This document shows positions 30,740-41,104 of a stretch of 64,000 bases of DNA, one piece after another. The stretch comes from Prorocentrum cordatum (Eukaryota > Sar > Dinophyceae > Prorocentrales > Prorocentraceae). The stretch's first letter is position 1. Each line of letters opens with the position of its first letter. The stretch is taken from positions 363,501 through 427,500 of the forward strand of contig CAUYUJ010002113.1 of the NCBI GenBank assembly GCA_963575745.1, in the 5' to 3' direction. Position numbers and translations under genes: made by a program. The notes below the pieces were generated by a model, which saw nothing but the letters and a program-made list of their open reading frames with translations, searched no databases and had not been told where the DNA came from.

Positions 30740-31370
30740 AGGACGTCCCTCCCCCCTCTCCTGCCTAGTCCACCGAGTCTCACCCTCCCTTCCCCACTCC
30801 TCATCCTCCCTCGCCCTCCCTCCCGCCCCCTCTTCCTCCGTCCTCACTTCATTCGTTTCTCATCCTCCTCCCTACTTTTCCTCCTCTTCTTCTTCTTCTT
30901 CTTCTTCCTCCTCCTCCTCCTCCTCCTCCTCCTCCCTAGTTCCCCTGCCACTGCTTACCCCTCATCGCTCCCCCCGAGCCTCCCTCGACTTTTCACATCC
31001 TTCATCGCTCCCCGTCCGCCTGCTCCTCAATCTTCCTTCCTCTCTCTCTCTCTCTCTCTTTCGCGTGCCTCTCCCCCTCGTGCCTCCTCCCTGCCCCGTG
31101 GCCTTCCCTCCCCGTCGCCGCCGCCTTTTCCCTCTGCCTTCTCGTGTTCCTCCCTCCCGCTCCTAGTCCCTCGTCCATCCTCCCTCGCCCCTCTCTCCCC
31201 TCCTCCTTCCCTCGCCTCTCGCTGTCCACCATACCTCTCCTCAACCTCCTTCCCTCGCCTCTCGCTGTCCACCATCCCTCTCCTCCTCCTCCCCCCGCGA
31301 TCCGCCCCCGCCCTCCCTCCGTCGGGGGACAGGGGGGAAGGCGACCTGCCCCTCCTGGCTTCTGCACTGC
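30740..31370. repeat. Long pyrimidine tract with internal duplication
   Basis: About 600 bp of C/T on the plus strand. CTTCTTCTTC and CCT runs lie at 30880-30935 and TCTCTCTC at 31040-31058. A ~50-bp duplication containing TCGCCTCTCGCTGTCCACCA starts near 31209 and 31254. Confidence 0.85.
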
Positions 31371-31399
31371 CCGCCTGCCCTGGTCGGGGATCTACTGAC

Positions 31400-31575
31400 C
31401 CGGGTCAAGCCGATACTGGGTCAGTCGGGCTTTGCAAGATCAGGGAAAATCTTGCAAGATCCTGAAGGATCCTGCGCGCTGACCCGAGACAATGCGACCC
31501 TGGCTTTGCAGGAACCTGCAAAATCCGGCTCTCTGGCTGACCCCCGTTTGCAACCCCCGTCTCAAGGCTCCCGAC
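31400..31575. repeat. AAGATCCTGCA dispersed repeat, copy 1
   Basis: GCAAGATCCTGxAGGATCCT, then ATGCGACCCTGGC, GGCTCTCTGxCTGxCCCCCG and CCCCCGTCTCxxG match 37100-37255 in the same order and orientation. GCAGGATCCTGC-type palindromes are internal. Confidence 0.65.
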
Positions 31576-31848
31576 CTGGCATCGCCTCGCATCACCCGGC
31601 GGGCATCCTCGGGGGCCGAGAGCACCGCAGACAGAAACCGTGCGCAGAGGCGGATCGGCGACCGCGTGTCAGTGCAAATATCGCGCTACTACCGTATCGT
31701 CTCTACCCGTAGGGTGGCTGCCCGCAATCGGACGAAGACAGAGCAGAGCGAACGTGTCCAGGCGCGGGGCATCTCAGATCAGAGTGCGCAGGAGCTCCCA
31801 CCGACAGTGTCACGCGGTCATACCAAGTCCAGAATGCTGCGTAGGCAT
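31575..31848. other. No recognisable gene
   Basis: Unique sequence between two dispersed repeats; no domain found. Confidence 0.3.
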
Positions 31849-31849
31849 A

Positions 31850-32040
31850 AACTTCCATAGGCCTTCTGGGATTTCTGAGGTCCGCACTCGACGACCCTCC
31901 CTGGTGCACGGAACGCGCCAGAGGCGGCGCCGGAGGCGGCCCCAGGGGGGCCCAGCGCAGATCCAGTAAATCAGCGCGGAGCTCCGAGAATTGATGTTCA
32001 TGCACTTGTTCCTTCTTCGCAAGGCGCGGGGACATCGAGC
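31850..32040. repeat. GC-rich dispersed element, copy 2 of 3
   Basis: Same block order as 19850-20045: GAGGTCCGC; ACGCGCCAGAGGCGGCGCCG; GGGCCCAGCGCAGATCCA; GTTCCTTCTTCG. Its minus-strand translation (DLRWAPLGPPPAPPLARS) is shared with the other copies only through the DNA. Confidence 0.75.
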
Positions 32041-32221
32041 CATTGAGCACTCGGCAGTCGGGCGAGCAGGTCTGCCGCAGGCCGTCGCTCAGGGCATCGG
32101 CTCAGGGGGGATACAGCGACCCCCGTCGCTCGCTGATCACCGATAGGGGCCTGATGGCCCACGTGAGGTTTCGCCATCGGGGGCCTGCCGCCGATCTACA
32201 GTCAACTCGCAGAAACGCACA

Positions 32222-32370
32222 ATGAGGATGCAAGGGCCTTGGAAGGCCACGTCGACACGTTGGGGGCGGGGCGCGGCCAGCGAAAGCGACCGAGGATGGG
32301 CCGACGGAGAAGGATGCAAGAGTGACCTCGGAGAGATTGCCCATCCTGACTATGCGGGTTGACTGCATCG
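32222..32370. repeat. Dispersed ~150-bp repeat, copy 2
   Basis: Matches 12469-12620 in the same orientation, including GGGGCGCGGCCAGCGAAAGC and GATTGCCCATCCTGACTA. Confidence 0.7.
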
Positions 32371-32635
32371 GCGATGTAAGGTCGATTCCAAAGTGATGTT
32401 TCCCCCCCCCGAGCCGCTTACCCGCCTCACGTGACCCCGAGGGGGCCGACGAGCCGTGGGGGCCGCAGGCGCCTCTATCGTGCTGCTGCTGCTGCGGCGG
32501 CTGCTGGCGCGCCTTCGCTGCACAGCGGAAACCGGTGCTGCCACTTGTCATCATCTGTCGTCGGCATATCCTGATCCTCGTTCCGTGCAGCTGCCTCTGC
32601 TCCTGTCGCTTCCCATCTGCTTCATTCCTCCACCC

Positions 32636-32705
32636 CTCCTCCTTCTCCTCCTCCTCCTCCTCCTCCTCCTCCTCCTCCTACTCCTCATTTTCCCCCTCTT
32701 CCTGC
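32636..32705. repeat. (CCT)n microsatellite
   Basis: Plus-strand CCT run of about 50 bp with flanking pyrimidines. Confidence 0.9.
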
Positions 32706-33000
32706 TTGCCTCCTCCACCTGCTCGAGATCGGAGTCACTCAAGTTTTCAGGCGAGTGTGGGAGATTTGGCGCGATCTCACGCTGCTCAGCGTGGCCTTGA
32801 AGGGCACTGCAGATCCCTCAGCGTGTGCTTTCGAACTGGGTGGCTCTGTTGAAAGCTGCGGCGGGCATGCGCAGAGTGGTACAGCTGTTGGCTCCGCTTC
32901 TAGGTCACCGAACCTCTGGAGGTCCGCCTTGCCGCAACGGCTGGACAAGGCTCCAACAACTGGTCGGAGAGATCCGGGCGCACGCGGACATGGACGAGGG
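32706..33000. other. No recognisable gene
   Basis: Unique sequence between a CCT run and the fold-back repeat. Confidence 0.3.
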
Positions 33001-33170
33001 ATCCGTGGATCTGGCACGTGTGCGCCAGATCCACGGATCGGGGAGAGATCCCCCCGAAGCGTGGCAGCATCCCGTCCTCGTTCGACAGCGGAGCGTTGCC
33101 GACCCTGCACGGAAGAGCGCCGACTCCGTGCGGAGGCGGGGCCCGTCGCGGATTCGCTCGTCTTGATCCA
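33001..33170. repeat. Fold-back dispersed repeat, copy 2
   Basis: GATCCGTGGATCTGGC at 33001 and GCCAGATCCACGGATC ending at 33042 are exact inverted arms (16 bp) around a ~10-base loop. The ~125 bp that follow match those after copy 1 at 17459. Confidence 0.75.
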
Positions 33171-33700
33171 TGTCTGCGCTTCCTTGAGAGACGTTGTCTG
33201 GGCGGGGCTTACAATCTGGCTTCCAGCGGGTCTGGGAAGCGGTTGCCAGATGATCAGAGCGAGGTCGAAAGACAAGATGAAGTAGACAACAAGGAAAACG
33301 GGGGGCGAGCGAGCGAGAGAGAGAGAGAGAGACAGAGGAAGAGGAAGGCAGAAAGGAGGAAGATATTGAGAGGATCGGGATATGGCACTGGTCCTCGTCA
33401 TCCTTCCTGCTCCTCATCCTCGAATGGAAGAAGGTCCGGGAGGTCAAAAGGTGCCAGATCAGCATACAGGCGGAGTGGTAAAGCAGGGAAATAAGGAAGA
33501 GAACACAGGCAGCGCTGGCCTTGTTGCTGCCGCTGCTGCTGCTGCTCCTTCTCATCCTCGCCCTCCTGCCCCTGGAAGTGTCCTCATGGCCCCCTGAAAC
33601 CAGTTGGTCTCCCTGGAACTCCCCTGTCCAGCGTCTCTCCCTCACTCTCCCAATCTCTGGTCGAATGAGCTGTGAAACGAACGTGTAAAATCAGTATGTT
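33171..33700. other. No recognisable gene; short GA microsatellite
   Basis: A (GA)n run lies at about 33310-33335 and a CTGCTGCTGC run near 33528-33545. Otherwise unique. Confidence 0.4.
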
Positions 33701-33716
33701 CCACCAGTCCGCCTCG

Positions 33717-34157
33717 TCACTGGGCGCAAGTCTGAGTGGCCAAGGCGACGTAATCTTGAATCCCCGCGGCCATGGCAAGTCCCGTCTCAACAAATGCACC
33801 CGCTGCTGCACAAAACCATTCGCACAAAGCTGTAACAACTGTCGTGGAGGCCCCGTAAAATAAGCCGCAAACCTCAGGCACATCACCACAGGCGAATAAG
33901 TCTTGATTCTTGTGGCAGCATGCAGGATGTGGGGGCTGGGGGTCACCACCTTTAGTTACCGTGGAAGTTAATCCAAACGGAACCCACCGCAAGAAACCCA
34001 ACTTGAAATCCACCGAGGATTCCAGATCCAGGCTGGTTTCTTTCACTTCGGCTGCAAACGAAGAAACCCAGGGCACGCTGACCTGAATTGCGTCTTGATC
34101 GCTTGCGTTGTGTGGTTTGGTATCTTGAATCAAGGAGCCCATCGCGCCGACGCCCAC
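33717..34157 (-). other. Open frame of 146 codons, coding status unknown
   Basis: A minus-strand frame without low-complexity bias and with near-balanced base composition. It includes stretches such as VPWVSSFAAEVKETSLDLES. No family is recognised, no splice sites are convincing, and the internal phrase CCCAGGGCAC is repeated just upstream (34071 and 34233), hinting at repeat origin. It could be a fragment of the retroelement whose RNase H relic lies next to it. Confidence 0.22.
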
Positions 34158-34287
34158 GAATCCCAGGGTGTCCGGCGATTTGCAGTTTCTTCGAGACTGC
34201 TGCAGCCTTGAACGCCGAACGAAAGATAAAAAACCCAGGGCACCCGGACGAAAAATATTAGGCTTCTTGTCATGCGGTCCGGCTGTA

Positions 34288-34463
34288 CAGTCGGGGCGTT
34301 GACCTAAGGAACCCTAAATAAGGAACGAGGCCCCTTTTTTCCATAAGTTAACCTTCGATTTCCTGTCGAGAACATAAGGGAAGCCTGAGGCAAGCTGTGA
34401 AACACTTAAGGAACGCGGAGCCCCTCCCCAACGAAAAGGGTTCATTCTTCAGGGCACCGACTG
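34288..34463. mobile_element. Tc1/mariner-type MITE, copy 1 (176 bp)
   Basis: Starts CAGTCGGGGCG and ends with its imperfect complement (..GGCACCGACTG), flanked on both sides by TA (34286-34287 and 34464-34465). Length and internal sequence match copy 2 at 41543-41718 (GTTGACCTAAGGAACCC, AATAAGGAACGAGGCCCC, GAGCCCCTCCCCAACGA). TA target duplication and CAGT termini are hallmarks of the Tc1/mariner superfamily. There is no transposase, so it is non-autonomous. Confidence 0.88.
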
Positions 34464-34745
34464 TATGGCCCAAACGCATAGACGGGGTCAGGCCCGCATA
34501 ACACCCTTTGGGTTCTGGCTGTCGAGAACATCGGCACCGTCCAAGCAACGCCCGGTATGCCCTTTCGGGCGGGCCCCGTGAGCCTGGCGGCCCGCGGGTA
34601 AGACCAGAGGCCTCGGAACCCTGGGCGCTCTGTTTAAGAGGTCCTTGGCTTTATGACACATAACGACTACACCAGCCATGCCTCCTGCCAGGAAAACCGA
34701 ACGACTCAGATCAGACTCATGCTGGGCTGTGCTCTGCGCCCTCTC

Positions 34746-34853
34746 TGGATGTGATTTGGTCCCGTCTTCAGCGTACTCATCCGCTTTGTCATTACCTGGT
34801 TTGTGTAGTCTGGCTGCGCCAACTGCATCATCACCGACATGAGCTTTCACCTT
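34746..34853 (-). pseudogene. RNase H domain fragment of a retroelement
   Basis: Minus-strand SKVKAHVGDDAVGAARLH followed by KPGNDKADEYAEDGTKSHP resembles the C-terminal half of retroelement RNase H (V-K-x-H ... G-N-D-x-A-D), including the conserved His and Asp. The surrounding frame is open from 35039 to 34488, but its other parts show no domain; the catalytic DEDD residues of the N-terminal half are absent. It lies about 280 bp from MITE copy 1. Confidence 0.55.
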
Positions 34854-35194
34854 ACTCAGAGACCAATCAGGACAGGTACTGGCGAGAGAAGGGCACCTTC
34901 CATATTTCACTGAGCGGCGATATCCCGCTCGTTGACGCCCGCTGGTCCTTCGGGCCTGCAAAGAGGGCCTATAGTCGAGGTGCAGCCTGAACGGCTCTGA
35001 ACCTTCCTCTGCTTCAAAATGCTCCAGGGCCTGGAACACTCTACCCCCTCCTCCGGACCCGCTCTCCTGCGAATTATCCCCCCTTGTCCCCTACTGAGCG
35101 GGGCCAGCGAAGGGACAACCTGCGACAGAGCGAGGCCTGACAAACCCCCTCGAGGACACCAGATACAGTTCATGAGCGCTGGATGCGAGGAGCC

Positions 35195-35340
35195 TCTGCC
35201 CGAGCACTGCGTCCCCCGTTTTCCGATCTTCCTCCATCGTCTCCTCCTCTTCCTCCTTCAACTCCTGCTCCTCCTCCGCCCCTCCTCTCGAGAGCGCGCG
35301 AGCGAGCCAGCAATGCGAAGCCTATTTAAGGCTAGGCGGG
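35195..35340. repeat. Pyrimidine-rich stretch
   Basis: TTCCTCC and CTCCTCCTC words at about 35220-35290, then GAGCGCGCGAGCGAGC. Confidence 0.5.
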
Positions 35341-35374
35341 CGAGGCCATGGCTTCGATACGCATGTGTATATAG

Positions 35375-35625
35375 TCACATACACATACACAAACACAAAC
35401 ACACATTCACATGCACACATACACATACAATTACAACTGCATGTACACAAGCAGTTACATATACATGTACATATGCACAGACATTCCCATAACCATATGC
35501 GTACACATATACATGCAATAACACTTACGCACATACACATATACACATGCGGATCCATCTACCTATGCAGAAACATATGTATATATACGCAAGTCTATAC
35601 GTAAACATAGACTGTACGTATACGT
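35375..35625. repeat. (ACATAC)n-type microsatellite
   Basis: Degenerate ACATACAC, ACACAA and TACATATGCA words for about 250 bp, AT-rich compared with its surroundings. Confidence 0.8.
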
Positions 35626-35739
35626 ATGCAGCTGCGTGCTCATTGTTTTTGTTTGCTGACCGTCGCCGTACTAACTTATTCCTCGATTCGATATGTGATC
35701 GGGTTGGGAAGGCTATGCCGCGCTGTCGTTGTGCAGTTT

Positions 35740-36345
35740 GGAGGTCAGACGTGCTAAGGCCTGCCAGGAGGCCTCTCGGGGCATCTCGGCAGCCTTTCGG
35801 GGGGGCCTTCGGGGGCGAGTGGCCTCTTGGGGCCTCTGGGGGGCCCGCTGGCGGTCCCGGGGGTCCCTCGGGGCGGAGGGCTCGGAATCTCAATTCCAAT
35901 TCCCCCTCACGGACCCCTCTGCGGGCCCTCTGAGGGCCCTCTTGGGCCGTCTTCGGCGCTTCGTGCGTCGTCTTGGGCCCTCCTGGGGCGTCTCGGGGTC
36001 CTCTTTGGGGCCCCTTGGGCCGCCTTGAGGCGATCTGGGAGGCCTTTTGGGCCGTCTTGGACGCCGCCAAGGCCGAAAAGCCGCATCTGGCAAAAATGCA
36101 TGGTCTCTACAAAGGGAGAAAACGATGCTTGCCTCTTGGAGCTTTTTGGGGAGGGCCCTTCGAAGCCTCTTTGGGCGTCTTAGAGGCCTCTTGGGCCGTC
36201 AGGAGGCCATCTGGAGCGTCTGGCCCTCTTGAGCCGTCTGGAAAGCCACTTGGAGCCCTCTTGGCAAATCTTGGGACCCTCTTGGGGCACGGTGGGGCAG
36301 TCTTGGGGTCCTCCGAGGGCGCTCCCGACCCACCAGGGCCGCGAA
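35740..36345. repeat. CAAGA-type decamer array in reverse orientation
   Basis: Words GGCCTCTTGGGG, CCGTCTTGGG and GGGCCCTCTTGG recur every 10-12 bp. This is the reverse complement of the pattern at 11.0-12.2 and 28.2-28.8 kb. An AT-richer linker (AAAATGCATGGTCTC) interrupts it near 36085-36125. Confidence 0.75.
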
Positions 36346-36394
36346 AATCAAGGCAGATCTGCTTCTATGTATACAAATGCCCACTTCATCAACA

Positions 36395-36560
36395 CGACAC
36401 GAACACGTCGGTCGGAAGAAGTAGGTACAAAACATGAAGTAGGAAGGCGGATAAAGTGGATTGGGTCCAGGCCCTCCCAGAGACTAACAAAGCAAACCAC
36501 AGCAAAAACATGTCGGTTCTTGAAGTAGGAAGGCGCTTGAAGTAGATTGGGATCTGGGAA
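36395..36560. repeat. Short direct duplication
   Basis: GAAGTAGGAAGGCGxxT followed by AGTAGATTGGG recurs about 95 bp apart (36434 and 36520), both preceded by GTCGGTxxx. Confidence 0.55.
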
Positions 36561-37095
36561 TCCAAAAATACCTACTTTCAACGACCGGCCTGTACCCATA
36601 CACAGAGGAAACATGCAAATACGCTGTGAGACACACGGCGCTGCCCCTCTCTAGGGGAAGCCGGAGGCAGCGCAGGCCTGCTGCTGCATGAGTTGCGCCC
36701 AGCCTGCAGGGGCGGCGAGCTGCGCTCCCGCAGCGCGGGGGACGACGGGGCACCGGTGAAGGACGAGAAGTGAGGAACCGAACTTTATACACCGATGCTT
36801 TTTTCCGGTCCCGCACCAGGATTCGCACAAGAAAACGGATTGTGGTGTATACGGCAACCTGATGTATACATGTTTTGTTGCTTCCACGGGGAAGCGGGGA
36901 AAAAAGTATACACACCACCCCGACGTCGTCGCCGACCCTACAAAAAGTCCTGGGATCGAAAAACCGCCCGCCACTGGCAATGTATATGCTCCAGTCTCCG
37001 AAGAACAACGACCGAACGAGCGACCGCCATTGCGGACGACAGACGCCAAGGCCCAGCCGATCGAGGAGTTACTGGCCTGGGTCAGTGCAGAGCTG
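36561..37095. other. No recognisable gene
   Basis: Unique sequence; open frames on the minus strand lack domains. Confidence 0.3.
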
Positions 37096-37099
37096 CGCA

Positions 37100-37256
37100 A
37101 ATCAGGCCGTGCAAGATCCTGCAACATCCTGCAAGATCCTGCAGGATCCTACACCCAGACCCTGGTCGATGCGACCCTGGCCCAGCAGGATCCTGCAATA
37201 TCTGGCGCTCTGACTGGCCCCCGCTTGCACTGACCCCCGTCTCTTGAGCCCCGAGC
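37100..37256. repeat. AAGATCCTGCA dispersed repeat, copy 2
   Basis: Same order of blocks as 31400-31575, with extra direct copies of GATCCTGCAA near 37111-37160. Confidence 0.65.
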
Positions 37257-37494
37257 CGAGAGCAGGTGAACGACACCGGGGCCTGTGGATCATGCCAGCC
37301 CCTGCGCTGCGAGAAGCATACAAAACCAAACATATACCAATTGTGTGGGTGGTGGGGCTGGGTGAGGGGAGGCAAAGCAGTATCAACAATACACCGCCGT
37401 GGGGGATGCATCAACGTGTTACTCCTGATACGTTTAACTTACATGTTAACCAGCGAGGACTCTAAGCATTTTGTTTCTAACAGCATTTGTTGCG

Positions 37495-37757
37495 CAATCT
37501 AGGTGGGGCAATATACGCGGCGTAATCTAAGTGGTGGAATCTATGTTGTACAGCACACGTCGTTCAATCTATGTAGTGCAATAGGTGCTGTGCAATAGAT
37601 GTGGCGTTTTCTATGCGGTCTGGTGCAGTATGCGTTGTACAATACATGTTCTACAATCGATGTTGGGCAATCTATGTGCAAGAAATGTGGTGCGTTCAGT
37701 GTGGTGCGCAATCTATGTGGTGCAATCGATGCGGTGCAATCTTCGCGGTGCAGTTAA
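37495..37757. repeat. 14-bp minisatellite (AATCTATGTGGTGC type)
   Basis: About 18 consecutive 14-bp units such as AATCTAAGTGGTGG, AATCTATGTAGTGC and AATCGATGCGGTGC, with one longer unit near 37620. AT-richer than the flanks. Confidence 0.8.
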
Positions 37758-37759
37758 AT

Positions 37760-38080
37760 TCTGTTCTCAGTGAATTGTCAACTCCGCTGCTCGCGCGATC
37801 GTTCGACCCACTCACACACAACCTGGTTTGCTAAACCCATGCGCGTGACCTGGCGCATCGCTGCGGCCGCGCTAGCGCGCGCAGGCTCGCGCGCATAGCG
37901 GGCAACTAGTCTGGCGGGGCCGACGCGGCCGCGAAGGCGCTGGGGACTTCCCAGCGCGTCTCGCAGGCCGCGCTGACGCGCGGGGTTTTACAACGCGTAG
38001 GAAACACCGGCGGGCGCAATATCATGGCGACGTCGACGACGGTGGCCGCGATGATGATAGTAATGATATGCTTCGCGGCA
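37760..38080. other. No recognisable gene
   Basis: GC palindromic words (GCGCGCGCAGG, GCTAGCGCGCGC) but no defined element. Confidence 0.3.
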
Positions 38081-38084
38081 CGTC

Positions 38085-38385
38085 CTGAAAATGCTGAAAA
38101 ACGATTGTTTCGATGAGAAATTTGCAAAAGTGCGCAGACTTTTTTGCTTAGACACATGTTACAACACCGTTTGCGTGTGTGTGTGTGTGTTTATACGTGC
38201 TAAAGGAATCCAATCTTGAAATCCGCGCGGGGCCCGCTGAGTTTCAAGAATTCCGGCATGCGCGCGCGAAGGGCCCTCGCAGTCGCATGTGGTGAAAATG
38301 GTGAAACGTGTAAGGTTTTCATAAGAAATCCGCACGAGCGCGCAGATTTTGCTGAAAGAAAGCATGTTGCAAAACCACTGGTGTT
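38085..38385. repeat. Direct duplication about 212 bp apart
   Basis: GAAAATGxTGAAA, then CATxAGAAATxxGCA, GCGCAGAxTTT and CATGTTxCAAxACC occur in the same order starting near 38085 and 38297, with a (GT)n run between them (38176-38191). Confidence 0.6.
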
Positions 38386-38609
38386 TTGTTCGGGAAACTC
38401 GATCATTAAGGTGGGGAGGCGGGAGTGGGGAAGACTGGGGAAGAGGACTCGGGAAGGACGAGGAGTGAGCAGGTTCAGGAGGAGACGGGACGAGTAAAGC
38501 GGCAGGAGCAGCGGGGCAGAGGGAAGATAGAGGAGAAGGGGGGAGGATGAGGGGAAAGACTGGACGGGAAGGAGGGAGACGAGGAGGGAGGGAGGGTATG
38601 CCCCCTCGA

Positions 38610-38795
38610 CCCCCCTCCCCAATCCTCCTCCTCCTCCTCCTCCTCCTCCTCGTCCTCCTCCTCCTCATGCTCCCCTCTCCTCTTACCTCCTATCTCCTCC
38701 TGCTCCTTTGTCCTCCGCCTTGTCCCCCGCCTAGTCCCCCTCCTCCTCCACATTCTCCTCCTCCTCCTGCTTTGCTCCTTCCTCCTTCCCCGAAC
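38610..38795. repeat. (CCT)n pyrimidine tract
   Basis: CCT runs with CCTTTGTCCTCC interruptions on the plus strand. Confidence 0.85.
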
Positions 38796-38799
38796 CCCT

Positions 38800-39315
38800 T
38801 GCTTTTTCCGCCTCTGCCCTACCTCGAACCTCACCCTGAATCCCGAATCCATACCGCCGTAATCAACAGACCGGTATGAGACCTGGCCTCCTGAGGCAGT
38901 CCCTCCCTCTCATCCTGCCCCGCGCCCCCAAGAACTCCGACGTCGTGACTTGCTTTCGCAACGATGGCCCCTGGAAGTTTAGACCCCTCCCAAGGACCAG
39001 CTTATCATCCCGAGCCGTTATTCGACGGCCGCCGGAGCCCAGTGAGGCCCCCCCCGGGAGGCCGAAGACGGCCAAAAGCATCCCGCCGTGACTAGCTCGG
39101 CGTGCCCGAGATGGGTACAGGGAAGAGCTGCATGATGCCCATACAGCAAGTGATGCCCGAAATCGAGAGCGGCCGCTAGCGTGCAGGGGACTTTGGGCGG
39201 CGTCACTGGCAGCGAGTCCTGTTCTCAAAGTGGGCAGGGGCTGCTGTCGGTCTTCGTCCCCGTTTTTTTCGTACCCATCGCGATCGTCCCACACCATCCC
39301 CCAGACTTTGGAGTC
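38800..39315. other. No recognisable gene
   Basis: Unique GC-rich sequence with no domain or repeat. Confidence 0.3.
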
Positions 39316-39317
39316 CC

Positions 39318-39510
39318 GAAACGGTGTGGTGACAGACCGTGATGACCTCGAAATCCTCCAAGACCTCACCGCACGGTCCGTCACCGCACGGTCTTGGGAC
39401 CTCGGAGGCCCCTGTCGCCCGAGACGTCCTCGGAGAGGGACTCGACTCCCAAAACCGTGCGGTGACCCCGAATCCCCACCGACTCAACTCACCGCACGGT
39501 GTGGTCACCA
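39318..39510. repeat. ACCGCACGGT short inverted and direct repeats
   Basis: CACCGCACGGT occurs near 39367, 39382 and 39490, the inverted ACCGTGCGGTGA at about 39462, and a looser AACGGTGTGGTGAC near 39319. Copies are spaced irregularly. Confidence 0.6.
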
Positions 39511-39584
39511 CCCCGTCTGGGGGCCCCCGACAGACATCCGCCGATGTGTTAGTTTCGAGGCACGGCCCGGGAGTCCCCTACTTG

Positions 39585-39815
39585 GGCGCCCGAGTTATCC
39601 GAGGTAACTCGGGTCCGGGGTAACTCGGGCTTGGATTCCCAAAAAACGAACCCGAGTTAGCCCTGACCCGAGTTACCCCTGATGATTTTGGGGCTCTGGA
39701 CGCCCGAATTATCCGGGGTAACTCGGGTCCGGGGTAAATCGGGTTCGGAGTCCTGAAAAACAAACCCGAGTTAGCCCTGACCCGAGCTACCCTTGATGAT
39801 TCGGGGCTCTGACCT
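39585..39815. repeat. 114-bp tandem duplication rich in CCCGAGTTA palindromes
   Basis: AACCCGAGTTAGCCCTGACC occurs at about 39649 and 39763. Each unit also has inverted TAACTCGGG words, so both units can fold into hairpins. Confidence 0.75.
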
Positions 39816-40380
39816 ACCCCTTCGACGAGGACGGCGTTTGGATCCGATGACGGGCCCCAGAGGCCGACATCGAGGAACAACACCGGCATTGCACTGAACA
39901 ACATCGTATCGTCGGAGATCTGGGTTCACCTCCTCCTCCTCCTCCGTCTCTCCGTCTCCTGAGGGTTCAAGCCCGATCTGTCTGGCTGAGGCTCTGGGGG
40001 GGGCCTGTGCTCAGGGGAGGCCGAAACACCGCTCAACGATGTGCTGCTTGACCGAACCTGCCGGATCGGCCCTTCTCCCGACCCATGCTGTGGTGCGAAT
40101 CATCTGCGCGCCTCGCCTCCGTCGTCGTTGTCGGCGTCGTCGTGGTCGTGGTGCTCGTTGCTCTGCTCGGGATATGATGTGATGTCCTTCTGCAATGGCC
40201 CCCCCCTTTCTCCCCGCGCCCGGCCTGCCATCATGCCCTGCGGCATGCCTCCAGACATCATGGCCCCGCCGGCGCCCGCCAGCCGGGCGGCCAGGCCTGT
40301 GCCCCTCGCGCGCGCGAAACGCGCGCGGCGCCCTTGCGCCAAACGACTGCGGCGAGCTAGTGGCGCGTCGCCCCGTCGTC
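39816..40380. other. No recognisable gene
   Basis: CCTCCTCCTCC near 39932-39946 and a GTCGTCGTTGTCGGCGTCGTCG stretch near 40111-40145. The open frames are compositional. Confidence 0.35.
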
Positions 40381-40382
40381 TT

Positions 40383-40438
40383 CGTCGCCTTCGTCGTCGC
40401 CATCGTCGCCGCCTCCGTCGTCGCCGTCGTCGCCGCCT

Positions 40439-40505
<67 letters not shown>

Positions 40506-40558
40506 GGTGGTCATTATCGTGATAGTGGTCGTGGTCGTCGTCGTCGCCCCCGTCGCCT
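40383..40558. repeat. (GTC)n trinucleotide array
   Basis: GTCGTCGTC for about 150 bp on the plus strand, pure at about 40440-40503, with GCCTCC interruptions. It translates as poly-Thr, poly-Val or poly-Arg depending on frame. Confidence 0.9.
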
Positions 40559-40559
40559 C

Positions 40560-41100
40560 CGCCTCGGTTGGCTGCCCACGGGCGCCAGGAGGGGCCCAGT
40601 CACCACTGGCCAGCCCGCCCTGCTCACCAACTCCCCATCGCATCCTCGCCTCGCGTCCTCGCCCAGACCGCCTGCGCGCCGTGGGTTCTGACAAGCACTG
40701 TGCGGCCGGATCCTCCAGAGAATCCAGCTGTCTCCCCAGGCCTCCCCGGGCCTCACCAGCGGACACCCCCCCACCAACCGTGCGTGCGTGACGCCCATCC
40801 CAACCCTGGGCGGCGCACACGCCCCCTCGCGCGCTCGCCCATGCAAGCAGGGCGGCCTGCGCGACGCCTCGCGCCCACCGCCTGGGCAAGCGTCGCCCCG
40901 CGCCGCTGCGCGGCATCTCCCGGGCCTTTCCCAGGCCTCGCACAGACCACTTCAGACTTCTCCAGGCGTCTCCGCCACCCCCCGTCCTCTCCGGGCCGAG
41001 GCCGGCCCGTCGTGGGCCCGCTGCTCGTCGCCGCCGCCGCCGCCAGCGGGCAGCGCGGCGCGCCGCGGCGGGGGGCTGGAGGAACAAAACACAGCACACC
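40560..41100. other. No recognisable gene
   Basis: Very GC-rich; words like CCAGGCCTCxCCxGGCCT recur loosely. Large open frames on both strands follow from the lack of AT-rich stop codons. Confidence 0.35.
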
Positions 41101-41104
41101 GAGA

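Noticed and set aside
33717-34157. 146-codon minus-strand frame as a real gene
   Set aside because: Balanced composition is suggestive, but there is no recognised domain, no splice signal and a repeated CCCAGGGCAC phrase; kept only as a low-confidence note.
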